From contig JAWKZV010000001.1 in NCBI GenBank assembly GCA_041395745.1, positions 852,274-916,273 on the forward strand: 64,000 bases of DNA. Direction: 5' to 3'. This DNA is from Porticoccus sp041395745. GTDB lineage: Bacteria > Pseudomonadota > Gammaproteobacteria > Pseudomonadales > Porticoccaceae. Made by a program: the position numbers and the translations under genes. The stretch's first letter is position 1, and every line of letters starts with the position of its first letter. Below the pieces are notes generated by a model that saw only the letters and a list, made by a program, of their open reading frames with translations, did not search any database and had not been told where the DNA came from. Below, piece after piece: positions 18,064 to 27,550 of the stretch.

Positions 18064-18366
18064 ATGAAAAAATTGATTGGAACAGTGATGGTGGCAGCAC
18101 TGGTTGCCGGAGCCGGTCAAGTTATGGCTGGCGATGCTGAAGCCGGAAAAACCAAGGCCATGGCCTGTGCCGCTTGCCACGGCGTCAACGGCATGAGCAG
18201 CAACGAGCTGTGGCCCAACTTGGCAGGTCAAAAGGCCGGCTACCTGGCCAAGCAGATGAAAGCCTTCCGCGATGGCACTCGTAGTGATCCAGTCATGTCA
18301 GGTATGGCGAAGCCGCTGTCCGATCAGGACATTGACGATCTGGCTGCCTATTTCTCCAGCCTCTGA
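18064..18366 (+). CDS. Periplasmic class I cytochrome c
   Basis: A 100-residue c-type cytochrome with a Sec signal peptide (M-K-K-L-I-G-T-V-M-V-A-A-L-V-A-G-A-G, cleavage after V-M-A). One heme-binding motif C-A-A-C-H lies near residue 37. The likely axial methionine is in D-P-V-M-S-G-M-A near 79. It resembles cytochrome c553/c5-like electron carriers. ATG 18064 has GGAG eight bases upstream (ttggagcaatgac). A strong terminator follows. Confidence 0.92.
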   Translation: MKKLIGTVMVAALVAGAGQVMAGDAEAGKTKAMACAACHGVNGMSSNELWPNLAGQKAGYLAKQMKAFRDGTRSDPVMSGMAKPLSDQDIDDLAAYFSSL

Positions 18367-18404
18367 TAGACGCCTATGACTGGTTCTTGCCAGTCAATCG
18401 GCCA

Positions 18405-18434
18405 TAAAAAACCCGGCATCAGCCGGGTTTTTTT
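18405..18434. terminator. Rho-independent terminator between cytochrome c and purL
   Basis: Stem ACCCGGC (18411-18417) pairs with GCCGGGT (18422-18428) around a 4-base loop. It is flanked by an A run on the left and a T run on the right, so it can work for both converging genes. Confidence 0.9.
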
Positions 18435-18478
18435 ATGGGGAAAGGGCCTACCCCTCGCTACCCCACACTACCCCGCAC

Positions 18479-21400
18479 TTACCCTACAAAGACGCGGGCA
18501 TTGCGGAACAGACGCATCCAGGCACCGTCTTCCTGCCAGTCATCGGGATGCCAGGAATTGGTCACCGCCCGGAACACCCTCTCTGGGTGCGGCATCATGA
18601 TGGTAGCGCGACCATCCTGACTGGTAACCCCTGTAATACCGTAGATGGAACCATTGGGGTTGGCCGGATAGGATTCTGCGATTTCCAGGTAGTTGTCGAT
18701 GTAGCGCAGGGCCACAGCGCCGGAAACATCGAATTCATCGATATCCACCTCAGGAGCAAACTCCACCCGACCTTCCCCATGTGCCACGGCGATTGGCATA
18801 TAGGAACCCGCCATATCCCGCAGCAACACGGAAGGCGACGGCTGTACTTTCACCAGTGAAAAGCGCGCTTCGAACTGTTCCGACAGGTTGCGGACAAAAC
18901 GCGGCCAGTGCTCGGCACCGGGTATCAGCGTTTTCAGGTTGGATATCATCTGACAGCCGTTACAAACACCAAAGGTGAACGTGTCCTCGCGGTGGAAGAA
19001 GCCCTGAAACTGGTCCCGCAACGCACTGTTGAAAAGAACGGTTTCGCCCAGCCCTCACCGGCACCCAGCACGTCTCCGTAGGAGAAACCACCACAGGCCA
19101 CCAGTCCCTTGAAATCGGCCAGGTTGCGGCGACCACTGAGCAGATCGCTCATGTGTACGTCGACTGCGGAGAATCCTGCCCGATCGAAAGCGGCGGCCAT
19201 CTCCACATGGCCATTGACGCCCTGCTCCCTCAGCACAGCCAGGGCCGGGCGAATGCCGGTGTTGATGTAAGGCGCGGCTACATCCTCGTTAATATCGTAA
19301 GTGAGGTCGACGCTCAGGCCTGGGTTGTCAAAAAACAGGCCGTCAAACTCCTGCCGGGCGCAATCTTCGTTATCCCGCAAGGACTGCACCAGATAACTGG
19401 TCTCGCTCCAGCGCCGCAGCAATTCCGTACGGCTGGCATTGAACAAACAGGCACCATCTTGATAAATGGCAATGCCGTCATCCCTGTCCAGGGTCGCCAC
19501 GCGGGATACCGGTATCCCCCGCTCAGCAAACCGGGTCATGAACGCTTCGGTGCGTTGGCTCTCCAGCTGAACCACTGCACCCAGCTCCTCACTAAAGAGC
19601 AGCGACATGGCGTCGCCAGGTTGCTCATCCAGAGAAATGTTCAGACCGACATTGCCGGCAAAGGCCATCTCTACCAGAGTGGCAAACAAACCGCCATCAG
19701 AGCGGTCATGGTAGGCCAACAACTCTCCAGCTTCGTTGGCAGCCTGAATCAGGTCAAAAAATCCTTTGAGTCTGGCGGGATTGATTACGTCGGCGGGCGC
19801 ACTGCCCAGCTGGTTGTATACCTGCGCCAGAATGGAGCCACCCAGGCGGTTGCGGTTTTCGCCGAGGTCAATGTAAAGCAGATCTGTTTCACCGTAATCC
19901 GTACGCAATTCCGGGGTCAGCGTCTTGCGCACATCCAACACCGGGGCAAAGGCTGTAATGATCAGCGACAGCGGTGCGGTGACAGCCTTGCTTTCTTTTC
20001 CATCCTGCCAGGTGGTGCGCATGGACATGGAGTCCTTACCCACCGGAATGGTGATACCGAGGGCCGGGCAGAGGTCCATGCCCACTGCCTCGACGGTGCG
20101 GAACAGCTTCTGGTCTTCTCCGGAATGACCCGCAGCACACATCCAGTTGGCGGACAGCTTGACGTCAGAGAGCTTGCCAATACGGGTCGCTGCTATATTG
20201 GTGATGGCCTCGCCTATGGCCATGCGTCCGGAAGCCGGGGCATCCAGCAGTGCCACGGGAGTACGCTCCCCCATGGACATGGCCTCACCGGCATAGTTGT
20301 CATAACTGACTGTGGTGACAGCGCAGTCCGCTACCGGCACCTGACAGGGTCCCACCATCTGATCGCGCACCACCATACCGGTCACACTGCGGTCACCGAT
20401 CGTAATAAGGAAACTCTTGCTTGCTACTGCCGGGTGGGTCAACACCCGATCAACGGCTTCGTCGAGCTGAATCTGAGACCAGTCGAAAAGCTGAGGAGAA
20501 ACTTTGCGGGTCTCCGCAGAGCGGTGCATTTTCGGGGGCTTTCCGAACAACACGGACATCGGCAGGTCCACGGGCTTGGCGTCGAAGTGTTTGTCATTCA
20601 CCAACAGGTGCTTCTCGTCAGTGGCTTCCCCCACTACTGCGTAAGGACAGCGCTCCCGCTGACAAATCGCCTCAAAACGCGCCAGGTCCTGCGGCCTTAC
20701 CGCCAGCACGTAGCGCTCCTGGGCTTCGTTGCACCAGATGGCGAGGGGTGACATACCCGGTTCGTCGTTGGGCACGTTGCGCAACTCGAAACGGCCACCA
20801 CAGCCGCCATCTTTTACCAACTCGGGGAAAGCGTTGGACAGTCCGCCGGCGCCAACATCGTGGATAAACGCGATGGGGTTGCTGCCGCCGAGCTGCCAGC
20901 ACTGGTCGATCACCTCCTGGCAGCGTCGCTCAATTTCCGGGTTCTGGCGCTGTACGGAAGCAAAATCCAGCTCCTCAGCACTGCTGCCCGATGCCATGGA
21001 GGACGCTGCGCCACCACCGAGACCGATCAGCATCGCCGGGCCACCCAGCACAATCAGCTTGCAGCCCGCTTCGAAGGGACGCTGCTCGATGTGCTCCTCG
21101 CGGATATTGCCGTAACCACCGGCAATCATGATGGGCTTGTGGTATCCGCGGCGCTCGCCGTCGAAATTCTCTTCAAAGGTACGGAAATAGCCGCAGATAT
21201 TCGGGCGGCCAAATTCATTGTTGAATGCGGCACCACCTATGGGCCCGTCAATCATGATATCCAGGGCGCTGACAATGCGGTCCGGCTTGCCGTAGTCCTG
21301 TTCCCATGGGCGTTCAAAGCCGGGAATATTCAGGTTGGAGACGGAGAAGCCGGTGAGGCCCACTTTGGGTTTGGACCCCCGTCCTACTGCCCCTTCATCG

Positions 21401-22344
21401 CGGATTTCGCCGCCCGCGCCGGTGCCGGCACCGGGGAACGGCGCAATTGCGGTCGGGTGGTTGTGGGTTTCCACCTTCATCAGCAGATGAATTGGTTCTT
21501 TACTGTAGCCATAAACCTGGCTGTCCGGGTCTGGGAAGAAACGCCCTGCCTCACTGCCCACCACAACCGAAGCATTGTCCGCGTAGGCGGACAGCACATT
21601 GTCCCCGCCTTTCTCATACGTGTTCCGGATCATGCCAAACAGAGAGTTGTCCTGGTCCTTGCCGTCGATGGTCCAGGAGGCATTGAAAATCTTGTGCCGA
21701 CAGTGCTCGGAATTGGCCTGGGCAAACATCATCAGTTCCACGTCATTCGGGTCGCGCCCCAGCTCGGTGAAACTCTTCAACAGGTAATCGATCTCGTCTT
21801 CAGCAAGTGCCAATCCCAGGGAGATATTGGCCTCGGCCAGTGCTTCGCGCCCTTTCGACAAAACCGGGACGGTTGTCATGGGCTCTGGTGCCTGTCGCTT
21901 GAACAAGGCTGCGGCGCTCTCTTCGTCAGGCAAAACCGTTTCCACCATACGATCGTGGAGAGCGGCTTTCAGGGCCACAATTGCGGAGGGACTCAACTCT
22001 CCCTGCACATAATAGGCAATGCCACGTTCCAGGCGTTTCACGACATCCAGACCGGCGTTGTGGGCAATGTCAGTAGCCTTGCTCGACCAGGGAGAAATAG
22101 TACCCAACCGGGGGGTGACCAGGATCAACTGCCCACGCGGTGTCTGACGATCCAGGCGGGGGCCATATCGCAACAGGGATTCCAGCGTGGCAATTTCTTC
22201 TGCAGTCAACGGACGCTGCAGATCCGCAAAATGCAGATACTCGGCATAAATCCCTTCCACACCGGCATCAACGCGCTGCAGGGATTGCAATAGCTGCTGC
22301 TTTCTGAAGTCGGATAAGACCGGGGTGCCGCGAAAAATCTGCAT
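18479..22344 (-). pseudogene. purL: Phosphoribosylformylglycinamidine synthase, single-base frameshift
   Basis: Makes FGAM from FGAR, glutamine and ATP in purine synthesis. This is the large single-chain form with a C-terminal glutaminase domain. The start is the ATG at 22344 (M-Q-I-F-R-G-T-P-V-L-S-D-F-R); upstream in-frame codons do not resemble the family. The frame breaks after G-A-G-E-G-W-A-K at the AAA run 19042-19044. The next frame continues V-L-F-N-S-A-L-R-D-Q-F with the glutaminase cysteine region G-V-C-N-G-C-Q-M and the catalytic H-P-E-R near the end. One added A gives about 1,288 residues, the family's usual length, so a consensus error is likely for this essential-type gene. Confidence 0.95.
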
Positions 22345-22609
22345 GGTGACTCGCTCTTCTGGGGTAATTCGGGAAGGCCGGTATTGTAATGGAAATGCGC
22401 GAAAACCTGCACAGAAACTGCCATACAGTTCGTCTAGCATGCATAGCGTGAGCCTTCGTTGCTTGGGAAATACCACCGAACCGGTGTAATCTAGCCCTGC
22501 CCCACCAATTCCTATTAGAGCAACGGGGCGGATATGCCACAGGCGGCAACCCTTGCCGAACAGAGTGCGCAGTCTCTTGTCAAAAGCACGTTGAAATTTG
22601 GGTAGATGA

Positions 22610-24070
22610 ATGCTCGGCTTTTATTTTCATCTGAAAAAGACCACCAAACGTGTTCTCTACGGTTTTTTGCTTTTCACCATCGCCTTGACCCTGACCACCA
22701 GCCGTGCCCCTACCACACTGGAAGAAGTACAGAACCGCGGCGAGCTGAGAGTCGTCACGCTGATGGGTTCAACCACCTACTATCAGAATGCCAAAGGCCA
22801 GGGTGGCTTTGAATACTGGCTGGCAAAGGCTTTTGCCAAACACCTGGGAGTAACCCTGAAAGTAACTACCCGTGACTCCGTCGGAGGTGTCCTGATCGCT
22901 GTAGGCGGTCCGCTGGGCGACCTGGCCGCGGCAGGTCTGACGGTCACCCCTGAACGCAAGAAACGTTTTCGCTTCAGCTATCCCTACCATCAAGTGACCC
23001 AGAAACTCATTTACCGCAACGGCTCGAAAAAGCCGCGCTCTATCGAGGAACTTACGGGCGGAGAGCTACTGGTGATCCCGAAAAGCTCTCACAGCGAACG
23101 CTTGAAGGAACTGAAAAAGGATTATCCCGATTTACAATGGCAGGAACAGCCAGGCCTGGAAATGCTTGACCTGATGTCGCTGGTCGACGCCGGGGAAACC
23201 GACTACGCCATTGTCGATTCCAATGCCTATCAACTGGACCGGGGCATCTACCCCCGGGCCCGTGCCGCCTTTGATATCTCCGAGCCCCAACCCATTGCCT
23301 GGGCCTTTCCCCACCACGGTGATCGCACCCTGCTGGATGCCGCAAACCGCTTCCTGAAAGAGTTTGAAGACTCCGGCGAACTGGAGAAGATGCAGAAAAA
23401 AGTACTCAACCGAATTAATCCCTTCACCCAGGGCGGCTCGCAACTCTTCATGACTAGGGTAAATACGAGACTTCCCAAATATGAAGAGATGCTCAAGGAA
23501 GTGGCTGACAAATACGAGATGGACTGGCAACTGCTAGCTGCCATCGCCTATCAGGAATCCCACTGGGACGAGGAAGCAACCTCACCCACCGGCGTTCGTG
23601 GCCTAATGATGCTGACCCTACCAACAGCAAAAGAAATGGGCATTAAGGACCGGCTGGACCCATTGCAGAGTCTGGACGGCGGCGCCCGTTATTTCCTGGA
23701 AACCAAGTCCAGAATTCCTGCGGATATCACAGAACCCGACCGAACCTGGCTGGCACTGGCAGCCTATAACGTCGGTATGGGACACCTGGAGGATGCTCGA
23801 GTACTGACGGATCGTGCCGGTAAAGATCCGGACCTGTGGGAGAACGTCAGGGAGTATCTGCCCCTGTTACAGCAGAAAAAATACTTCAGCACAGTGAAAC
23901 ACGGCTACGCGAGGGGGCATGAGCCGGTCGCCTACGTTAAAAACGTCCGCCATTATCAATCCATACTGGTTCGCCATGACCTGGAAACCCAGCGGCGAGT
24001 TGAACAGCAAAACCGCCCGGACATACCCAACACCAGCGACTGGCATAACGGATCAATGCTATCCCTCTAG
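22610..24070 (+). CDS. mltF: Membrane-bound lytic murein transglycosylase F
   Basis: Cleaves peptidoglycan glycan strands with formation of 1,6-anhydromuramyl ends. The 486-residue protein has an N-terminal hydrophobic segment (F-L-L-F-T-I-A-L-T-L-T, about 19-30). A solute-binding-protein-like regulatory domain covers about 40-265, and a C-terminal SLT domain has the catalytic Glu316 in A-Y-Q-E-S-H-W. The P-T-G-V-R-G-L-M-M-L-T motif follows. MltF of E. coli has Glu314. It is divergent from purL, the common gammaproteobacterial arrangement. Confidence 0.95.
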   Translation: MLGFYFHLKKTTKRVLYGFLLFTIALTLTTSRAPTTLEEVQNRGELRVVTLMGSTTYYQNAKGQGGFEYWLAKAFAKHLGVTLKVTTRDSVGGVLIAVGGPLGDLAAAGLTVTPERKKRFRFSYPYHQVTQKLIYRNGSKKPRSIEELTGGELLVIPKSSHSERLKELKKDYPDLQWQEQPGLEMLDLMSLVDAGETDYAIVDSNAYQLDRGIYPRARAAFDISEPQPIAWAFPHHGDRTLLDAANRFLKEFEDSGELEKMQKKVLNRINPFTQGGSQLFMTRVNTRLPKYEEMLKEVADKYEMDWQLLAAIAYQESHWDEEATSPTGVRGLMMLTLPTAKEMGIKDRLDPLQSLDGGARYFLETKSRIPADITEPDRTWLALAAYNVGMGHLEDARVLTDRAGKDPDLWENVREYLPLLQQKKYFSTVKHGYARGHEPVAYVKNVRHYQSILVRHDLETQRRVEQQNRPDIPNTSDWHNGSMLSL

Positions 24071-24083
24071 TGACAATAGAAAA

Positions 24084-24581
24084 TCAGTCTTTTTGACGTT
24101 TGGCACGAAAGAAGTCGCTGACCAATCCACCACAGCGCTCGGCCATTACACCACCCACCACTTCCATCTTGTGGTTGTAATGTCCGCATTCAGGTAATTG
24201 CAACTGGCTGACTACGGCTCCCGCTCTCGGCTCGGTGGCACCGTACACAAGTCTTCCCACGCGGGCGTGAATCATGGCCCCGATACACATCGTGCAGGGC
24301 TCGATAGTCACATACAGCGTGGTGTCGGGAAGGCGATAATTCTTCTGTTGGCTGGCGGCTTCACGCAAGGCATTAATTTCTGCATGCGCAGTGGGATCAC
24401 AGCTACCGATGGGGTTGTTCCAGCCACGGCCGATACACACACCATCTTTTACCAGTATGGCTCCCACGGGCACTTCACCGACCCCACCAGCCTGCCTGGC
24501 CAGCTCCAGCGCCTGAGCCATCCAATCGAGATCTGCAGCAGTGTAGCCTCTGCCAGCGGTTCCAACTTTTCCTGACGTCAT
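24084..24581 (-). CDS. tadA: tRNA-specific adenosine deaminase
   Basis: Deaminates adenosine 34 to inosine in tRNA-Arg(ACG). The 165-residue protein has the zinc deaminase motifs H-A-E-I-N-A-L (His66, Glu68) and E-P-C-T-M-C-I-G-A-M (Cys96, Cys99). Its start overlaps the stop of the small upstream gene (TAATG), implying translational coupling. It converges on mltF, whose stop is 13 bases away. Confidence 0.95.
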   Translation of the reverse strand: MTSGKVGTAGRGYTAADLDWMAQALELARQAGGVGEVPVGAILVKDGVCIGRGWNNPIGSCDPTAHAEINALREAASQQKNYRLPDTTLYVTIEPCTMCIGAMIHARVGRLVYGATEPRAGAVVSQLQLPECGHYNHKMEVVGGVMAERCGGLVSDFFRAKRQKD

Positions 24582-24775
24582 TACTTGATACTGTCCATTT
24601 CCTCGCCATGTTGATCCACAGCGTCCTGCATCAACTTGTCCAGCCCTTGTACTTTTTCCACTTCACGCTGGTAGATTTTTTCGGGGCGCCCATCGTCTAC
24701 CGGCGTACGTTTGCTGTCGATAAAGACCATATAAATCACGCCCAGAACGACGACAGCAAGCAATAGAAATTTCAT
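24581..24775 (-). CDS. Small single-pass membrane protein of unknown function
   Basis: A 64-residue protein with one N-terminal membrane segment (F-L-L-L-A-V-V-V-L-G-V-I-Y-M-V-F, about 3-18). A charged tail contains R-E-V-E-K-V-Q-G-L-D-K-L-M-Q-D-A-V-D. ATG 24775 has AGGAG eight bases upstream. It is coupled to tadA by a one-base TAATG overlap. I do not recognise a named family. The position before tadA suggests an ordinary housekeeping context. Confidence 0.7.
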   Translation of the reverse strand: MKFLLLAVVVLGVIYMVFIDSKRTPVDDGRPEKIYQREVEKVQGLDKLMQDAVDQHGEEMDSIK

Positions 24776-25293
24776 GAGGTGTTCTCCTATGAGCCCCGAT
24801 GGACACTGCAGTCCGAAAACCCGGCCCTGATCAATGGTAGCAGGGCTTATTGTAAACAATATAGTTCACTTGCACTTTGGTACTGGCTATCAATCACCGG
24901 GATAACTCATTTGAGTCCTGGACACCAAAATACACTTTTCATTTTTGCTCGTCATCAGCCCAATACGGGAGTTTTTAAGCGCTCAAATCACATCATGATT
25001 GATCCTGTTCACGCTGGAAAAGAAGCCCACAATACATGAACTACCAAAAAACCGTTTAACTCTGGGAAAGGTCTCTATTCCAGGACTAGTTCTGTGTGAA
25101 ATTATGTATTGACAATACTCGGTCATCAGAAAGAACGTAGTTGAAACAGAGCATTGGAAAGGCACATGGATCAAAACACGAACCATTCAAATGACACTCT
25201 TCTGTTAATTTGCTTTTTTACCCTAAGCCAGGTTATGGCACTGCAATTGTGCGGTGCACCATATCCTCTACGACCCCAGGCCGATCGCTTCTG

Positions 25294-25360
25294 ATCACTC
25301 CCACTCGATTGCAAATAAGCCATTTTTATCTCTTGTATTCAATGGCTAAATTTCCTGTCA
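25294..25360 (+). repeat. Island-flanking repeat, copy 1
   Basis: This 67-base segment matches 29288-29354 in the same orientation, 52 of 67 positions by hand count. It includes identical runs of 13 (atcactcccactc) and 17 bases (aataagccatttttatc). It contains an inverted repeat (AGCCATT...AATGGCT). Read on the minus strand, the 13-base run gives ...gag tgg gag tga, the usual last codons of guaA. Confidence 0.75.
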
Positions 25361-25434
25361 AGCAGTAATTACTTGAACAGAAAACGCAGAAGCGTTAACT
25401 CAATTTATTTCACAAATCCGTATTTACCCATTGA

Positions 25435-25686
25435 TTCATTCGAGTACTATCGCAAGAAGATCCTCGATATGAAGCAAAGCATTTTCAAAGAATTCAGCGG
25501 ATCCTGTTGAGGCAATCGGGTTTGAAATGGAGCGCAAAAGGCTGGGAAACGATGATTGGCAAAATTAATCACAGCCAGGAGATTCTCAATCACAGGCCGC
25601 AGGCATTTAAGATAATCTGGAAGCTCCACAAAGGGTTGGGTATCCAAGCAGGCTCTCCAATCAAACTACCGCGATTTTATGCCTAA
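25435..25686 (+). pseudogene. Remnant of a HigA-like antitoxin
   Basis: An open stretch of 83 codons lacks a clear start but reads like the C-terminal half of HigA/XRE-type antitoxins. S-G-L-K-W-S-A-K-G-W-E-T-M-I-G-K is followed by S-Q-E-I-L-N-H-R-P-Q-A-F and W-K-L-H-K-G-L-G-I-Q-A-G, ending in P-R-F-Y-A. The helix-turn-helix pattern (SEILNxxRPLS...I.KLHxGLGIPAE) is recognisable but altered. A TGA lies directly upstream in frame and no higB toxin is adjacent, so I treat it as a decayed fragment. Such genes are typical of accessory DNA. Confidence 0.55.
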
Positions 25687-25741
25687 TCAATAGCTATACT
25701 GGTAGCTATCCCACTCAAGTCACAAGCAGAACAAGGATGTT

Positions 25742-27514
25742 ATGAATAATAAAGGCACAAAAGCTGTAGGGTTTATATTTGGACTAATGTTTTTTATTAG
25801 CGGCCTTTGGGCGGTATGGCTGACAACACATAACGCCTTCCAGGCATGGTTTATGGCAGTAAACTATGTCCCTGCCAAAGCCTATGTCGAATCCGTCTCG
25901 CTAAAATCCGTCAGACACGACAATGCAACCACCTATCAGACTGTTGCCACATACCGATATACCTATCATGGAAAGGAATACACAGGAGACCGGGTTTCCA
26001 TCCATTCGGGATCAGACAATGTGGGCAGCTATCAGGAGGACATGGCCCAGAAACTGAAAACGGCTTATTACAACCAACGCAGCATTACCATTTATGTCGA
26101 TCCGAATAATCCTGTAAATTCGATCATCGATAAAAACCTGCGCCCCCTGCTTCTCATTTTGCCAGCCTGTATTGCTGGGCCGTTCCTCGTGATCGGTTTT
26201 GTTTTGATGCGGCTTTCACTTACGTCTGGACGCAACAGTTGGAGTAGTTCCCGGTTAAATGACAACCTGCCACCAGACAGTGAAAACAACTCCACACAAG
26301 TGTCTCAAGAGCAATCCAGGGAAGGTATAAAAGCGATCAACCATCGAACCCTCTGGATATGGACTATCTTTGCCGCCATGTTCAATTTCCCTACGTTACC
26401 ATTATTGCTGTTAATGCCGCATGAGGTTCGGAAGGGAAACTATGGCGTGCTGTTTGGCCTGGTTTTTGTTGCGGTTGGCCTCGTTTTTTTGACCATTGTT
26501 GTACGCGCACTTCTGGAGCAGAGACGTTTTAGGGATGTTAAGCTTTTTCTCCAACCCTACCCCAGCCAAATTGGCGAAGCGGTCGCGGGCTATCTCTATG
26601 TGCCAATCGAAAAAAGGCCAAATCAATATTACAAGGTCACTCTTGAGCTGATGCACACTGAGCGGAAGTCGACTAGTGAAGGCACTTCAAATGTCACCAG
26701 CTCGGTGTGGCAACGTGCAACAAAAGGCAATGCTTATAGCACTCCGACAGGGTCGCGGGTTGAGTTCAGTTTTCATATACCTGAAGGCATGAATGAATCC
26801 CGCAGTGGAGATGGTCTAGGCTACTGGTGGCAAATTACCGTTAAGTGCAATAACCGAGGTATTAATCTAAACCGCAAATACGAAATTCCCGTCGTTAAAA
26901 CCGACTCCCCCGTGCAGCCAAAAACTGTTTCTGCGCGCTCTCAACCAGCACCTATAAACCGAAACACTAATCACCAAGTGTCAGTTAAGCCTGTCAGAAA
27001 TGGCTGGCAGATATCCCAGCAACCAGGTAAACACGGCATGGGTTGGCTGCTACCTCTGGTAGGCATAATTTTCTTTGCATCCGGAGTTGCCCTGCTGTTT
27101 GTCGAAAAAGCACCTCTGATTATAGGGATAGGTTTTACTGGGTTGGGTGGATTAGCAGCTGTACTGGGGTTTACTACACTAGCTACCGGCTACCATACCT
27201 TTATTTCGAGCGAGCAAGTTGTTCATCAAAAGCTACGCCGAAAAAAAATTGTCAGAGAATCCAACTGGTCAATTGATCGTATCAAGGGGCTGGCAATTTA
27301 TCCCAACGGAAGCTCATCAAATGGTAAAACCACCACCGAATATTTCACCTTCGTTATCAGAGATAATGACCTCAACGAATTGATTCTGGCGCATGGCGTC
27401 ACCGGCAGAGATGAAGCTCTCACGTTATTGAATGATTTAAGCGATAAAACCGGAATTCACTCATTCGGAGCAACTGAGTCAACACATAGACTGAAACATA
27501 GCCGAAAAACATAA
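25742..27514 (+). CDS. DUF3592 domain membrane protein
   Basis: A 590-residue membrane protein of unknown function. The N-terminal module fits DUF3592: a membrane segment (about 9-30), a soluble beta-rich stretch with Y-R-Y-T-Y-H-G-K-E-Y-T-G-D-R-V and I-Y-V-D-P-N-N-P, then a second membrane segment (about 132-155). Two more membrane segments (about 198-250), a soluble domain and another pair (about 430-475) follow, then a cytoplasmic-type PH-like tail. The gene is A+T-richer than its neighbours and forms an operon with the next gene, 36 bases downstream. No enzyme motif is visible. Confidence 0.75.
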   Translation: MNNKGTKAVGFIFGLMFFISGLWAVWLTTHNAFQAWFMAVNYVPAKAYVESVSLKSVRHDNATTYQTVATYRYTYHGKEYTGDRVSIHSGSDNVGSYQEDMAQKLKTAYYNQRSITIYVDPNNPVNSIIDKNLRPLLLILPACIAGPFLVIGFVLMRLSLTSGRNSWSSSRLNDNLPPDSENNSTQVSQEQSREGIKAINHRTLWIWTIFAAMFNFPTLPLLLLMPHEVRKGNYGVLFGLVFVAVGLVFLTIVVRALLEQRRFRDVKLFLQPYPSQIGEAVAGYLYVPIEKRPNQYYKVTLELMHTERKSTSEGTSNVTSSVWQRATKGNAYSTPTGSRVEFSFHIPEGMNESRSGDGLGYWWQITVKCNNRGINLNRKYEIPVVKTDSPVQPKTVSARSQPAPINRNTNHQVSVKPVRNGWQISQQPGKHGMGWLLPLVGIIFFASGVALLFVEKAPLIIGIGFTGLGGLAAVLGFTTLATGYHTFISSEQVVHQKLRRKKIVRESNWSIDRIKGLAIYPNGSSSNGKTTTEYFTFVIRDNDLNELILAHGVTGRDEALTLLNDLSDKTGIHSFGATESTHRLKHSRKT

Positions 27515-27550
27515 ACAGGCTAACACCAGGTGAGACACTAAGGACGTCTG

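Larger units (their letters stand above)
24776..25741. other. Gene-poor interval with remnants
   Basis: About 960 bases without an intact gene, visibly richer in A+T than the DNA to the left. It contains copy 1 of the island repeat (25294-25360) and a broken HigA-like reading (25435-25686). I see no other convincing gene, RNA gene or transposase in it. Confidence 0.6.

Noticed and set aside
19153..20751. Long forward reading of 532 codons
   Set aside because: Antisense to purL, with no family resemblance; long open antisense frames are common opposite conserved genes.
20860..22293. Forward reading of 477 codons
   Set aside because: Also antisense to purL; no motifs.
25294..25360. Integron attC site
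   Set aside because: Foldable arms are present but the required GTTRRRY/RYYYAAC ends are not, and no integrase is in the window.
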